A stretch of DNA of 64,000 nucleotides from Baylisascaris procyonis (Eukaryota > Nematoda > Chromadorea > Rhabditida > Ascarididae). This document shows, in pieces, positions 1 through 11,020 of this stretch. The notes under the pieces are model-generated. The model was not told the origin of the DNA and did not search any database. It saw nothing but the letters and a program-made list of their open reading frames with translations. The stretch spans positions 372,001 through 436,000 of the forward strand of contig JAZARR010000223.1 in the NCBI GenBank assembly GCA_037389465.1. Direction: 5' to 3'. Made by a program: the position numbers and the translations under genes. The stretch's first letter is position 1, and every line of letters begins with the position of its first letter.

Positions 1-81
1 TCTCCCACATTCTCGTTCCAATCTGGAAATTTCTCCTTACGACGATACTACATGATTCAGGAACGTATTCTTTAATTTCAG

Positions 82-159
82 GTGCCCTTAAGATGCGATC
101 CAAAAATCACTGAATATTGCCAACGGATTCGGGATGATGGAGACTGCAGAGGGGAACAG
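82..159 (+). CDS. Internal exon of an unrecognised cysteine-rich protein
   Basis: A 26-codon open stretch lies between a good acceptor (tttaatttcag) and a gttggt donor, in phase 0 at both ends. It encodes CDPKITEYCQRIRDDGDC, with three cysteines and several acidic residues, a composition common in small secreted or extracellular modules. No neighbouring exon of the same gene is recognisable before the mitochondrial insertion begins at about 723. I do not recognise the family; the call rests on the splice signals and the clean frame. Confidence 0.4.
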
Positions 160-722
160 GTTGGTAAATTGAGTTTCTTTTAGTCAACCTTCTCCTTTTG
201 TTTTTGTGCACAGCAAGAACTCGTATTATGGAGATTTTTTCTAATGCATAAAATTCTTCGCGGAGATTTATTTGCATATTTTACCTCGAAATGTTCTGCA
301 TTAGTTTGAGGGAATTTATATTGTGGTTATTCGGGCTCATTTTTAACCATTGTTCATAAATCGTCTTTCCATCCTCATACCACCTAGTTATGTCGATCCC
401 TCGACTAGCGGTAGTGGCTACAGAACTTTTTTATTATGAGGATGCTGTTTATTGAAAATGATGTAAGTCTGTGATTTCGGTTTGTTCTTTTTGTTGTTAA
501 CGTAGTTCAATAAGCTGAGAATAAGAGCAAATTGTGGCTGCAATGAAATCATGAGAATTGATAGTAGCAATTTGAAAGCCTTCTAAAAGGTTGTGAATTT
601 TGAATGGTTTTTGGTGTTTGAGGACATTGCTGATGCCGAACAGTGGGGAAGAGGAGGGGGCGACGGGGGGAAGTGTAAATAGCATCGGAAAGATAAGACA
701 CGTAGGGCGATAGGGCTATTGT
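160..722 (+). other. Intron-like or intergenic DNA
   Basis: AT-rich with no convincing exon. It contains a purine-rich G-run stretch around 645-680. The DNA changes abruptly into mitochondrial-type T-rich sequence at about 723. Confidence 0.5.
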
Positions 723-1365
723 TATTTTGATTTCTAGTGGGTTCACAGTTTTTAGTGCTACTTCAAAGAAATTTTTTTGTTTTATATTTTTTGGTACTGC
801 CGGGATTATTATTGTTGGTTTTGATGCATTTGGTTTTTCGCATGGAACTGGCAGGACTTCCAAGTTATATTGTCATGGGGATTACGGTAAGATTTGTTTT
901 ATCCTTTATATTGAGTTGAGGATTTTTTGAATATGGTGGTCTGGTTTGTTTTTATTGGCTTCTCTTTGGCGTTTCCTTTTGTGGGTGACCTTGAGATGTT
1001 TATTGATCTGACTCTATGATGAGGCCTGTTCATATTGTGCCTGAGTGATATTTTTTGTTTTGTATTCTTATTTTGCGGGCTATTCATAATAAGGTTCTGG
1101 GTGTGGTGTCTTTCTTTGTTAGTATTTTGGTTTTTTTTTTAATTTTTGTCTTAGTGGGTAACTGTGTTTCTATGTTGTCTGAGGTGAATAAATTTCTTCT
1201 TTTTGCTTTTATTTGTGTCTCAGTGATTTTGAGTAGGCTTCGCTTATGCTTGGTTGAAGACCCGTTTATTTATTTTGAGTATGATCTTTTCTTTTTTATA
1301 TTTCTTCGTGGTTTTTCTGTTTTTTTTTTAAGTTTATTATATTGCTGATCGGATCTTTGCGTAGT
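723..1365 (+). pseudogene. cytb: NUMT: 3' half of mitochondrial cytb
   Basis: Read in shifting frames with TGA as Trp, this gives nematode cytochrome b. Recognisable pieces in order are HGTGRTSKLYCHGDYGKICF, then [10 protein letters not shown], then [13 protein letters not shown], then [15 protein letters not shown]. There are several frameshifts and TGA codons, and a piece of the PE-W-F-Y-I region is missing around 1045-1070, so it cannot be a nuclear gene. It is the left end of duplicated block A; the longer copy lies at 9945-11020 and is about 90% alike by eye. Confidence 0.88.
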
Positions 1366-2370
1366 TTGGTTGGTGTGTATATAGTGTTAGAAATATAATA
1401 GGCTTGGGTCCTATCGACCTAAACCTATTATATTCACATTCATATATAGCGGATTGCTTCGAACTTCATATAGTGTGTTAGTAGGAAATTGGCAATGGAG
1501 GTGAAAGGAAATAGCTATTGGTAGAGTGATTGCCTTACAATTCGTCTATGGGAGCAACAGATCTTCGTTAGTGTCATTATTTTTCTTAGCAGTATAATGG
1601 AGAGATAAGCATTTGAAAGCAGTGAATGAGCGATGCTCTTGGCATTTTTTAATGCAGATAATCATTATAAATTGCTTGGCTAGCTATTGATTTTTATTGT
1701 AGGTTAGCATTCGCAAGTTTAGTAGTGTTCGTAGAATTAGCGATTAGCGAGCCAGATTTCGTTATTGAAGTTGTTGGTGCAGATGAGTGAAATGAACATT
1801 CTGCATTGAAAATGTCTCATTTTTAATGAATTGTCTTTGTCGAGTACCCGTGTAAGGAGTTAATAATTTTGGCGATTACTCTAATTTATGCTGCTTTATG
1901 CTGCTAATTACTCTAATCCCCTCCACTAGAGGGGATTTCCTACGCAACTATCTCAGATCTCATATATACATTTGTGACCTTTTTCTTTAAAAAGCTTCTG
2001 AATTTCTTCTTTCATTGTCCCAACGAGCAACGTGATCACCTCCCAGAACCTTCGTACTGAATATCATTTCCTCACTAGAATAAGTTTGTCTATCACTTTT
2101 TTCCTTATCTTTTGTTAGTTTGTCCCGTCATTTGCTGTGGTGAATTTGAGGGTCGTTTTCGTGATGAAATTATTCTCTCATCTTTGCGGCATTTAAAATT
2201 TTATTCGAGTTTTTTGGTTTTTGAGTTCTCATTGCTTTTTATTCCATTTTTTTGTTTACTAATGAATTTCAGCGGAATACGCCATTAGATATTAGAATTT
2301 TCTTCGTTCAAGCTTCTAGTAGCTACTTAAACAATGTTTTAAATTTTGAGTCATTTGAGTTCTTTAGGTT
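1366..2370. other. Non-coding spacer of block A
   Basis: No exon with credible splice sites found. The stretch from 1395 to about 2330 is repeated at 11040-11990, including a short C-rich patch around 1910-1940 that differs between the copies. Confidence 0.6.
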
Positions 2371-2605
2371 GATGAGGATTGGTTTGAGTGAGTCGAATAG
2401 CCGAGAGTTATAGGTTTATGAGGATTGGTTTGGTGGAGTCGAATAGCCAAGAGTTATAGGTTCATCAGGATTGGTTTGGTGGAGTCGAATAGCCGAGAAC
2501 TACAGGTTTATGAGGACTGGTTTGGTGGAGTCGAATAACCGAGAGTTATAGGTTTAAGAGGATTGGTTTGGTGGAGTCGAATAGCCAAGAGTTTTAGGTT
2601 ATGCT
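2371..2605. repeat. 46-bp minisatellite, about 5 units
   Basis: A unit of about 46 bp carrying the core ggattggtttggtggagtcg repeats with point changes and small indels. The same locus in block A copy 2 (12000-12445) holds about twice as many units, so the array has changed length since the duplication. Confidence 0.9.
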
Positions 2606-3219
2606 ATGCAATAGCCAATAGCCAGGATGCATGAAATGGCATCGGTGGCTTACGATAGGATGTTATGGTATTCTGGTTTGTAATTAAGTACTGATATTGG
2701 CAGGCTAACACATTGCGCTTTTATTAAAGAATAAACTGTTAAATGTGAGAGATTATTTGTATATTTCTTAATATAATGGTTTTATTCTTTCCTATATCTA
2801 GTATTAAATTGGGTATAATGAGGATAGTTCTCTTTATTCAATTATTTCTTAGTTTTCTTGTATTTTTATAACAATTATTTATGTTTATCTTCAAGTATTT
2901 GTCTTACTTACCATTTTAATTTATGTCACTGTTGGTGTGTGTTCCATTTCTGCCATTGTTTTTTGTATATTTCACGTTGATATTTTTTCGTTATTAAAAA
3001 TTTTAGGGGAGGGAGGAGGGGGGGGAGAATGGCATGTTCCTCAATTCTTAGTGCTGTATTACTTTAAATGTTGGTTTGTCTCGCCACGAAAATTGCAATA
3101 CGGTATCAAACGCAGATGAGGGAAGATGCCCACTTGCCTAGTGACCATGCGACCTCTACTTGAGTATCACTGAGCGCTCGCGTGAAAATGACCGCAACGC
3201 AAACTACCGTAATCTTGAC

Positions 3220-3310
3220 CATGACGTAGAACGTCATGTTGGCACTAAAATCATGGGTGGCAATAGGCACGTATATACAAGCACTGCTTTTTGCAGCGGC
3301 GCTCAGTGTT
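3220..3310 (+). promoter_or_regulatory. bZIP-type dyad, decayed TATA box and initiator (copy 1)
   Basis: A perfect inverted repeat, CATGACGTAGAACGTCATG, sits at 3220-3238. TATACAAG at 3274 is a one-base variant of the TATATAAG in copy 2. CTCAGTG with its A at 3305 lies 31 bp after the TATA start, the usual TATA-to-initiator distance. A G-rich tract follows at 3325-3352. TGACGT and ACGTCA are CREB/ATF half-sites; function is inferred from the arrangement and from its conservation in four copies. Confidence 0.5.
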
Positions 3311-3394
3311 ATTCGTCTTGGGTTGGGGTGCGTTGGGGCGGGGGGGGGGGGTGTTGTGTTTGGTTATTTGTTGGTTATTGTTATATATTAGTTA

Positions 3395-3900
3395 TATTTC
3401 ATTATTGGTTGGTTAAAAATATTTAAAAACATTCGAAATATGCAATTATTTAACTTGTTGATTTGATCAGTTGAATTGCAAGGACACGTATCGTCCCTGC
3501 CTGTCTCAAATGGGTTTTCACTTGTTGCCTTTTTTAGAAATTTTATTACAATTTTTCGTAATACGATTGTCGTGTTAGTGATTTTTCTGATCACTCCTCT
3601 CATTCGTGGAATTTGAATTGTTAATGAATGATGGAGATTGAGAGCATCACTTTCGTATCTTTTGTAGTTGTTTAGTCATTAAACGGGAATAACTCTTCTT
3701 TCATTTTCTTCTGCTTAATTTTCATAATGCTTTATGGGTGGCTACCTTTGACCAAAATTTGTGAATCAATATTTTTAAAATGAGTTCGTTGATGAAACCG
3801 TTTTTCGCCTCGAAACTGCGATTGAATATTTCTGACTAGATTTTGTAATTACACTGTTTCTAAATTCATGGCTCTTTTCTGTAGCCGACTTGTGGATTAG
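3395..3900. repeat. Repeat R, copy 1
   Basis: A roughly 350-500 bp sequence beginning near ttcattattggttggttaa and containing gacacgtatcgtccctgcct. It recurs within the same block at 5700-6045, and at 13240-13745, 15640-16130 and 30170-30720. It thus flanks the family F exons as a direct repeat. No ORF or terminal inverted repeat was seen. Confidence 0.85.
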
Positions 3901-4279
3901 TAGCTGACGGGATGTTAAAAATGACTTTTTTTATGCAATCAGAATGGAATTTTAGCAGTGGAATGTTAGAAATGTTTCTTATACTGTGGTGGCCTACAAG
4001 TACTGAGGCCTACACTGCCCATGCCTATGCCCATGCCAACTGGTCGCCTACAAGTATTCACTGCCCATGCCGCGACTGTCTTTGTGTTTATTCTTGCGTC
4101 TGTGTCCCTATTTGTTTGGGAAGTGTTGTCATCGCAGTGCCCTATGGTGATGCAACGAGGGTACATGTGGCACGTACCGCAATATTACGAACTGTGCAAT
4201 CTGTGTTGTTTACTTTGCACTGAGTTATTACTAATTACAACTTTTAGGGCTACTTTTTCGTCGTTGCAGGATTTCTTTG

Positions 4280-4313
4280 GATGATAGCACCTCAGAATTT
4301 GGGCAGGAAGAAG
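4280..4313 (+). pseudogene. Family F small exon (copy 1), acceptor lost
   Basis: Encodes DDSTSEFGQEE plus a phase-1 G before a gtttga donor. The acceptor TTAG seen in copies 2 and 3 is TTTG here, so splicing is doubtful. The residues SEFGQE are identical in all four copies. Function unknown. Confidence 0.5.
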
Positions 4314-4653
4314 GTTTGAGGGGTTGTGAGGGAATGGTGAAACGTTCTAGTTGTCAGGCCAGCAATCTCTTTTTTCCTTCAATTTTTTTAAAAGAATGCT
4401 CACTTTCTTAAGACTGCATCGCTACAGCAGTTGATTTGTTCTGCCACTTTTATAGGTGACCGTATTGGAAAGTACCATCATTATTCAGCACATTCGGTGG
4501 AACATTTGTATTTCAAATGCGATTAAAAGTTTGGGTATACGGAATGCCGGTCTCTTACTACGGGAACTTGAGTAAACTGTATTCGTGAACGCTTACGCAT
4601 ATCTAGAAAAGTTTGTATTGGGCAGATAACGTGACTGCATTCTATTGTTTCAG

Positions 4654-4793
4654 TGTAAGATACGAGTATAACGATGGATGGATCATTTCAAGCGAGAGCG
4701 ATGGAAAAGGCGTGAAGCGTTTTAAGACGGCTTCATTACAATGGGCGGTGCCTGAAACGTCGCTACGAAGGAATGAGAGAACAAACTCAGATG
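4654..4793 (+). pseudogene. Family F middle exon (copy 1), nonsense at start
   Basis: Bounded by ttgtttcag and gtgagt like its counterpart at 14553-14693. In the frame that is open in copy 2 the first full codon is TAA instead of TAC, and another TGA follows. A different frame is open for 46 codons, but the phase expected from the preceding exon does not use it. The most economical reading is a broken copy. Confidence 0.55.
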
Positions 4794-5421
4794 GTGAGTG
4801 CATTCACAGTAGCACTTCAGCTAGAGGTGTTTCATATTTCATCTGTTTTATTAGCAGTCCACTTATGGTGGTAGACTTCAATTCATCTCATGGGAGTTAT
4901 CCGTTGATTGCCTACCTGGTCCATAGTCCAGCAGAAATTACTCATTAAAGAAGAATCCGTTATTATGGGCCCAGTTGCTCCTGATTTTGACTCCCATAGT
5001 GCCACCGTCCTGTCGTCGCACACTAACAGCACTCTAGGTGCTGTGCAGTCAGAGAAGGCGATTTGGGTGAATAAGTCCTTTTGTTTAGAGCTGTCCACCA
5101 TATTTCGGTTGCATATTATAACGGTTTAGTCACTCTTTGTAACAGTTTAATGAGCTCGTTTGACCCTTATTTCGTCAATGTCGCCGTCCTCCCACCTAGT
5201 TAAACCTTTTATTATGGTTGTAATGCGTCATATGAATAATAATATACATGAGTTGAAGGCTTAGTAAGTGAATAATGTTTACGAGTTGAAAGGTTAATGG
5301 ATATTTAAGGGGCAAAGTTAACTCGTTATAAAAACCATTTATAGCTATCAACATATGGATATATTATATTAAGAATAGATGTTACTCTTACGTCATATAG
5401 ATGAAGTGATGTTAATTTTAG

Positions 5422-5493
5422 ATGCCGAACTGAGATATATCGAATATGCAACAAATACTTGGTGGTGGCTATGAAAACGACAATTGTGAGGAG
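5422..5493 (+). pseudogene. Family F last exon (copy 1)
   Basis: Lies between ttaattttag and gaggag|gtaagg. In the phase that follows the middle exon it reads AELRYIEYATNTWWWL then TGA; the TGA position is shared by copies 2 and 3. In phase 0 it meets a TGA at codon 4, whereas copy 2 is open in that phase. The upstream exon of this copy is disrupted, so it is scored as part of a broken gene. Confidence 0.45.
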
Positions 5494-6060
5494 GTAAGGA
5501 TTCGTTTATTGCTCGTTACTGTTGCAGTCAAGAAGGTTGTTGGTAGGGGATGATTTTAGGATTTATGCCTCTCGATTAAGATTTCCCTTTGTATGCGTTT
5601 TTGCAAGGTTATGTACATTTTGGAAGTAATCTATTTGCATTTTGCGCTAGGAAATTTGCATAATATGACTCTATTTTAAAAATATGCATACGTCATTGCG
5701 CGTGTTTCATTATTTGTTGGTCAAAAATTCTAAAAACATTTAAAAATGCGATTATTTAACTGGTTGATTTGATCAGTTGAATTGCAAGGACACGTGTCGT
5801 CCCTGCCTGTCTCAAGTGGGTTTTCATTTGTTGCGTTTTTTGCAAATTTTTGTCACAATTTTTTGCAGTGCGATTGCTGTGTTGGTGATTTTTCATCTCA
5901 CTCCTCTCATTCGTGGAATTTAAGTTGCTAGCGATGGAGAATGAGAGCATCATTTTCGTGTGTTTTGTAGAATGCTTCATGGTTGGCTACCTTTGACCAA
6001 AATTTGTGAGTCATTATTTTTGGAATGAGTTCGTTGATGAAACGTTTTTATGTCTAATAT
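5494..6060. repeat. Repeat R, second copy within block A copy 1
   Basis: Positions 5700-6045 match 3395-3770 after small deletions, keeping the gacacgtgtcgtccctgcct segment. 5494-5700 is AT-rich DNA that also recurs at 15427-15640 and 29957-30170. Confidence 0.8.
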
Positions 6061-6291
6061 TGAGGTGTGCTTAAAGGTTTATGATGTATGATTTTGCAGA
6101 TCATACTGGAAGTTAAATGGAGTGATATTTACTATAATTTGCTGCGCGCATAAGAGGATAGTGCCATCGTTTTCGGCCAAGTCCTATTTCTATATATTCG
6201 TTTTGCTTCATTATAAGGATAATATATGCACTGAAGAGGGGAGAGAGTGGGAGGAATTCGTGAAGAGCAATGAGGGAGGGGTGGGGAGCAG
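6061..6291. other. No gene seen; purine-rich upstream region
   Basis: Unique relative to the block A copies. Positions 6235-6290 are purine-rich (GA/GGGA) just ahead of a TATA box. No exon was recognised. Confidence 0.4.
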
Positions 6292-6326
6292 TATAAAAAG
6301 GCAGCCCAAACATATCGTGTGTTAGT
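6292..6326 (+). promoter_or_regulatory. TATA box plus initiator-like site
   Basis: TATAAAAAG at 6292-6300 lies in otherwise G/A-rich DNA. GTTAGTGC with its A at 6324 is 32 bp downstream, an ordinary TATA-to-start distance. The first ATG of an acidic exon follows at 6467. The second copy of that exon (21249-21415) has no such element, so this looks like a promoter specific to copy 1. Inferred from spacing only. Confidence 0.4.
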
Positions 6327-6466
6327 GCTACTAGTTCTTCCGGAGTTTTTGACCGATTCAATAAATATTTTCGTGGGATTTTATGCTACCGAGGGTTAAT
6401 AAATTTACAAAATGGTGGAGTCACTTATCTCTGATAAGTCTGTAATTTAGGTATTATATAAACCTA

Positions 6467-6682
6467 ATGGTTTATCGACGCATCGATATGGATGTATCGA
6501 AACTGCGACGGGTTGGCGTGCGAGAGCTGGAGCGACGAAGCGATGGAAATGGACGTTTTAGAGAGGTGTTGGACGAGGAGACGGTCGTTTCGGAGAGTGA
6601 AAGCGATGTTGAAAGCGGATTCATCGAACTCGATGTCGATGAACGATGACTTGGACAACGCGGCCGTCAAATGGATCAGAAG
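6467..6682 (+). pseudogene. Acidic exon, copy 1 (possible dcaf1 fragment), frameshifted
   Basis: From ATG 6467 the frame reads MVYRRIDMDVSKLRRVGVRE, then ERRSDGNGRFREVLDEETVV and a Ser/Glu/Asp-rich stretch, and stops at TGA 6647. The copy at 21249-21415 continues to a gtgagc donor through DDDLGNATVKWIRR; the matching bases are present here in another frame (DDLDNAAVKWIRR), so this copy carries a small indel near 6630. The LRR..VREL run resembles the LRRLREL stretch ahead of the acidic linker of DCAF1, but that match is short. Confidence 0.5.
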
Positions 6683-6989
6683 GTGAGCAGTATACTTTCA
6701 AACTGAATTGCTCTTCCTTTGGTTTTTATTATGTATAATATTTTTTAAGTGAGTGTTTTTTATGATGTATAATATTTATTTAAAACGATTTCATTTTTGA
6801 TTTTTTCTGGAAAAGAATACATAGTTAAGGTTCTAACGAGGGTTTTTTTTCGTTAGCTTTTTAGTAATTGTTAAAAATGTTTATTTCTAGGATTGAATTT
6901 TGGGAATTTGAATGAGACAGTCTTAATTGGGTAAATTTTGTGAATACCAAGGCGAGTTGTCTATTTGGTTGGAGAGATAAAATCATAAA
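6683..6989. other. Intron-like DNA before a NUMT
   Basis: AT-rich; follows the gtgagc donor at 6683 and is repeated at 21416-21690. It ends in the start of the cox1-like sequence. Confidence 0.5.
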
Positions 6990-8400
6990 GATAGTTGTAC
7001 TTTGTATTTTTTGTTTGGTTTGTGATCCAGTATTGTTGATACTAGGTTGTCTTTGGTGATTCGTTTGGAGTTGGCCAAATCTGGTCTTCTTTTGGGCAGA
7101 GGTCAGTTGTATAATTCGTTATTACTGCTGATGCTATTTTAATGAATTTTTATGTTTATGCCTACTATGATCGGTGGTTTTGGTAATTGAATGTTACCTT
7201 TCATGTTGGCGGTTCTTGATATGAGGTACCCACGTTTGAATAATTTGAGCTTTTGGTTGTTGCCTACTGTTATGTTTTTGATTTTTAATGCTTATTCCGT
7301 GGATATAGGTTATCGTACTAGTTGGGCTGTTCGCCCTTTTTGAGTACTATGGGATATGCTGGTAGTAGGGTGGATGTTGCCATTTTCAGTTTATATTATG
7401 CTGCTAATTGGTCTATCTGTTTATTTTATGACTGCTACTAAGAACTAGCATAGGAGTTCTATCTCTTTGGAGCACATGAATTTATTTGTTTGAACTATAT
7501 TTATGACTGCGTTTTGTTGGTTTTGTCTTTACCTGTTTTGGCGGTGGCTATTACTATATTGTTGACTGATCGTAATCTTAATACTTCTTATTTTTTGATC
7601 CTAACATTAGTGGTAATCCTTCGATCCATCAGTATTTGTTTTAATTTTTTGGTCATCTTGAATTTTATATTTTGATTTTGCCTGCATTCGGTACTATTAA
7701 TCAGAGTAGGATGTATTTAACTGGTAAGAAAGAGGTTTTTGGTTCGTTGGGTATAGTTGATGCTATTTTGAGTATTGGTTTTTTGATTTGAGTTTTGATT
7801 GGTTATGTTGTTTGAGCGCACTATACTGTGGGTATGGATTTGGATTCCCGGGATTATTTTACTGCGGCTACTGTGTTCATCGCGGTTCCTATGGGTGTTA
7901 AGGTTTTTTAATTGGTTGGCTTCGTTATTAGTATAAAAATGGTGTTTCAACCTTTGCTTTTTTGAGTTATGGGGTTTGTTTTTTGTTTACTACTGGTGGG
8001 TTGACTTTAGTTATACTTTCCAATTCAAGTTTGGATATTATTTTGCATAATACTTATTATGTTGTCAGATATTTTCACAACGTTCTTAATTGGGGGACTG
8101 TTTTCGGTATTTTTACGGATGTGACTTTGTGGCGTTTTATTACTGATTTCATCTATGAAAAGATGATGATAAGGAGGGTTTTTGTTCTTATATTTCTTGA
8201 TGTTAATTTAACTTTTTTCCTTTGCATTTCGCTTATATTCTTGGTTACCCTCATAAGTATTTGGATTATCCTGACATTTATTTTATTTGAAATATTATCG
8301 CTTCTTATGGATTTGTTTTTATCTAATTATATTTTGTTGGAGTCTTTTATAGATCATCGCTTTTTTGTTTGATTATTATGTGAATGTGAGCAGAAGACCT
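6990..8400 (+). pseudogene. cox1: NUMT: mitochondrial cox1
   Basis: With TGA as Trp and several frame changes this reads as nematode cytochrome c oxidase subunit I. The pieces include [42 protein letters not shown] and [16 protein letters not shown]. Frameshifts (for example near 7390 and 7500), stops and a shortened C-terminus rule out function. The block is duplicated at 21690-23060, where some frames are better preserved. Confidence 0.93.
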
Positions 8401-8654
8401 GAATATGTTTTTGGTCATAGATATTAGGCTGAGATTTTTTATAGATTTGTTATTTTTAAGTTTTATTTTCTTTATTAAATTGCAGATTAAGGGGATAGTG
8501 GCTTTATGTTGAATAAGGTAGGATAAGTTTAGTCTGTAAGGTTAATTTTAGTATAATTTATTATAGTATAATTTTATTATATCTCATTGTCGGGGGGGGG
8601 GGGGAACTTCAATTTTGATTGATCTTTTAGTATATGTTTGTATATTTGACTTGC
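8401..8654 (+). pseudogene. NUMT: decayed cox1-cox2 spacer (mt tRNA region)
   Basis: Lies where chromadorean mitochondria carry tRNA genes between cox1 and cox2. No cloverleaf survives that I can fold by eye. A run of about 13 G at 8592-8604 is not mitochondrial in character and may be a later expansion. Confidence 0.45.
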
Positions 8655-9316
8655 AATCAGGTAGTTTTGGTGTTGTTTTCTAATAGTTCGTTTTTTAGTT
8701 ATATGGATTGGTTCCGTAATTTTAATTGAGGGCTTTTGTGTTTTCTCTTTTATTTCTACTATATTTATTTATCTTTTATTGAGACGTTTTTACTTTAAGA
8801 GTAAGAATGTTGAGTACCAATTTGGGTTTTTAGTATATGCAGACGGTGCCGTCTTTGAGTTTGTTATATTATTATGGTTTGATGAATTTGGATAGTAGTT
8901 TGACTGTTAAGGTGACTGGTTGTCAGTGATATTGGAATTATGAGTTTAGTGATATTCCTGGGTCGGAGTTTGATTCTTATATGAAGTGTTTAGATCAGTT
9001 GGAATTGGGTTTAGAAGTTAATGATCATTGTGTTGTGCGTTGTGAGATGAATGTTCGGTTTTGTATTACTTCTAGGGATGTTATTCATTGTTGGGCTTTG
9101 CCTAGGATGTCTATTAAGTTGGATGCAATGAGTGGGATTTTGAGAACTTTGTTGGGTAGGTCTCTTGTTTTTGATGTGTTTTATGGGCAATGCTCTGAGA
9201 TTTGTGGTGCTGATCATAGTTTTATACCGATGGCTTTGGAGGTTACTCTTTTGTATAATTTTAAGGGTTGGTGTTTAGGTTTGTTGGGTAATCAGATTGA
9301 GCTTTTTAGTTTATGA
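8655..9316 (+). pseudogene. cox2: NUMT: mitochondrial cox2
   Basis: Reads as cytochrome c oxidase subunit II after frame changes: SYMDWFRNFNWG, VPSLSLLYYYG, LTVKVTGCQWYWNYEFSD, RFCITSRDVIH and VFYGQCSEICGADHSF. The last 111 codons (8981-9316) are open even under the nuclear code. The CuA motif C-S-E-I-C is kept, but a frameshift in the N-terminal half and a changed tail make this a pseudogene. The duplicate NUMT at 21.7-24.0 kb lacks cox2. Confidence 0.93.
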
Positions 9317-9369
9317 GGAAATGGTTGTTCGTGGGGTAAGTGGTTTTAGTATTGCATACTGTTTGGAGA

Positions 9370-9640
9370 GGATAACATTTCGTTATGTTGAATAGAGTGA
9401 GGAGGTAGAAGGTTGAATGGTTTATTTGTTTCACAGATAGAACTCTTTGTTTTGGTGTTGATATATCGACTTCTTTGTTATCTGTTCGTTGTTTTTTGTT
9501 AGAAAATTGTAGAATTGATTTCTATAGAAAAAGGAATTAAAATATTTTTTGATGATGATCTCTACTCTATGTTTTCATAAATGGCAGTCTTAACGTGAGG
9601 ACATTAAGGTAGCAAAATAATTTGTGCTTTCAATGAGTTC
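9370..9640 (+). pseudogene. rrnL: NUMT: part of mitochondrial large rRNA (rrnL)
   Basis: Contains the conserved 16S core gacattaaggtagcaaaata, followed by atttgtgctttcaatgagtt. It sits after cox2 as in chromadorean mitochondria. The similarity stops at caatgagttc (9640); the other NUMT copy departs from the shared sequence at the same base. Confidence 0.85.
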
Positions 9641-9944
9641 TTCAGCACTCTATTCCAATTATTTCTTCGTTTAATTCTTCACCCCATACTCATCAGTGTG
9701 TCATTCCATTTTTTCATCCCTATCCTAATTTTGTTATATCACTTGCGCCACCCATAACATTGCTGCATAATGCTGTTTTTTTAACGTTTCAGAGGTTTTA
9801 AAGCAGAACTTAAAATTCTATATTGCGATGTTATCATTCCAGTTGATTTAAGATTCTCAGTTCTTTGCATCGCGATCTCATGGTCTAGTCGGCTTCAATG
9901 AAGATTGAATGGTATTACCTTACTACTTTATATTTATAAAAGAT
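9641..9944. other. Unassigned DNA between NUMT pieces
   Basis: Not mitochondrial-looking in its first 250 bases (C-richer) and not matched elsewhere in the window. No exon was found. Confidence 0.4.
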
Positions 9945-11020
9945 AGAGGTGATTAAAGGGTTTTGAATTTTGTTAATTCTATGATTGTTAGTTTGCTTTT
10001 TAGTAAGGTTTTGACTTTTAATTGGAATTTTGGGATTCCAAATTTTGACGAGTACTTTTTTTGGCTTTTTATTATTCTAATGATGGTTGTTTTTCTTTTT
10101 TTCGAATGTGCAACATATCATGTATGAGGTTAATTTTGATTGAGTTTTTCATGTTTTGCATTTTGGTTGAGTTTTTTTTCGTGTATTTAATGGTACCGGT
10201 TGTCTTTTATTTTTTGTATTTGCATTTGTTTAAGGGTTTTTTTTTTAATGAGTTATCGTTTGAAAATGGTTTGAATATTTAGTATTATGATTCTTGGTTT
10301 AGTATGATGGAGACTTTTATGGGTTCTGTTTTGGTTTGGGCGCAAATGAGTTTTAGGCTTCGGTAGTAATTACCAGTTTGTCGAGTGTAATTCCTATTTG
10401 AGTTCCGGCTATTCTTATTTTGATTTGGAGTGGGTTCATAGTTTTTAGTGCTACTTTAAAAAAAGTTTTTTTGTTTTATATTTTTTGGTACTGCGGGAAT
10501 TATTATTGTTGGTTTTGATGCATTTGGTTTTTTGCATGGAACTGGCAGGACTTCCAAGTTATATTATCATGGGGATTACGGTAAGATTTGTTTTATCCCT
10601 TATTTTTTATCCCTTATAGTTGAGGATTTTTTAAATGTGGTGGTCTGGTTTGTTTTTATTGGTTTCTCTTTGGCGTTTCCTTTTTCTGGGTGACCTTGAG
10701 ATGTTTATTGACTCTGACTCTATGATGAGGCCTGTTCATATTGTGCCTGAGTATTTTGGTTTTTTTTTCTTTGTTAGTATTTTGGTTTTTTTTTTAAATT
10801 TTTGTCTTAGTGGGTAACTGTGTTTCTATGTTGTCTGAGGTGAATAAATTTCTTGTTTTTGCTTTTATTTGTGTCTCAGTGATTTTGAGTAGGCTTGGCT
10901 TATGCTTGGTTGAAGACCCGTTTATTTATTTTGAGTATGATTTTTTCTTTTTTGTATTTCTTTGCGGTTTTTCTGTTGTTTTTTTAGTTTATTATATTAC
11001 TGGTCGAGTCTTTGCATAGT
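9945..11020 (+). pseudogene. cytb: NUMT: nearly full-length mitochondrial cytb
   Basis: Reads as cytochrome b from near the N-terminus: a piece ending FYYSND, QYIMYEVNF-like sequence, VWAQMSF, SGFIVFSATLKK, then PVHIVPE and [14 protein letters not shown]. Frameshifts occur near 10080, 10120, 10560 and 10760. It adjoins rrnL although cytb is far from rrnL in the mitochondrial map, so the NUMT is rearranged. The 3' part (from about 10433) equals the start of block A copy 1. Confidence 0.9.

Larger units (their letters stand above)
723..6050. repeat. Segmental duplication block A, copy 1
   Basis: Nearly the whole stretch re-appears in the same order at about 10433-16000: cytb NUMT, a 600-bp non-coding piece, the 46-bp VNTR, a bZIP/TATA promoter module, repeat R, small exons of family F, then a second repeat R. 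Long runs match base for base (compare 1441-1800 with 11085-11450). Partial copies lie at 26.6-31.0 kb and 50.4-54.7 kb. Differences are mainly point changes, VNTR copy number and short indels. Confidence 0.93.

Noticed and set aside
8981..9316. 111-codon ORF as a nuclear gene
   Set aside because: It is mitochondrial cox2 sequence that happens to lack TGA in this stretch; neighbouring parts are frameshifted.
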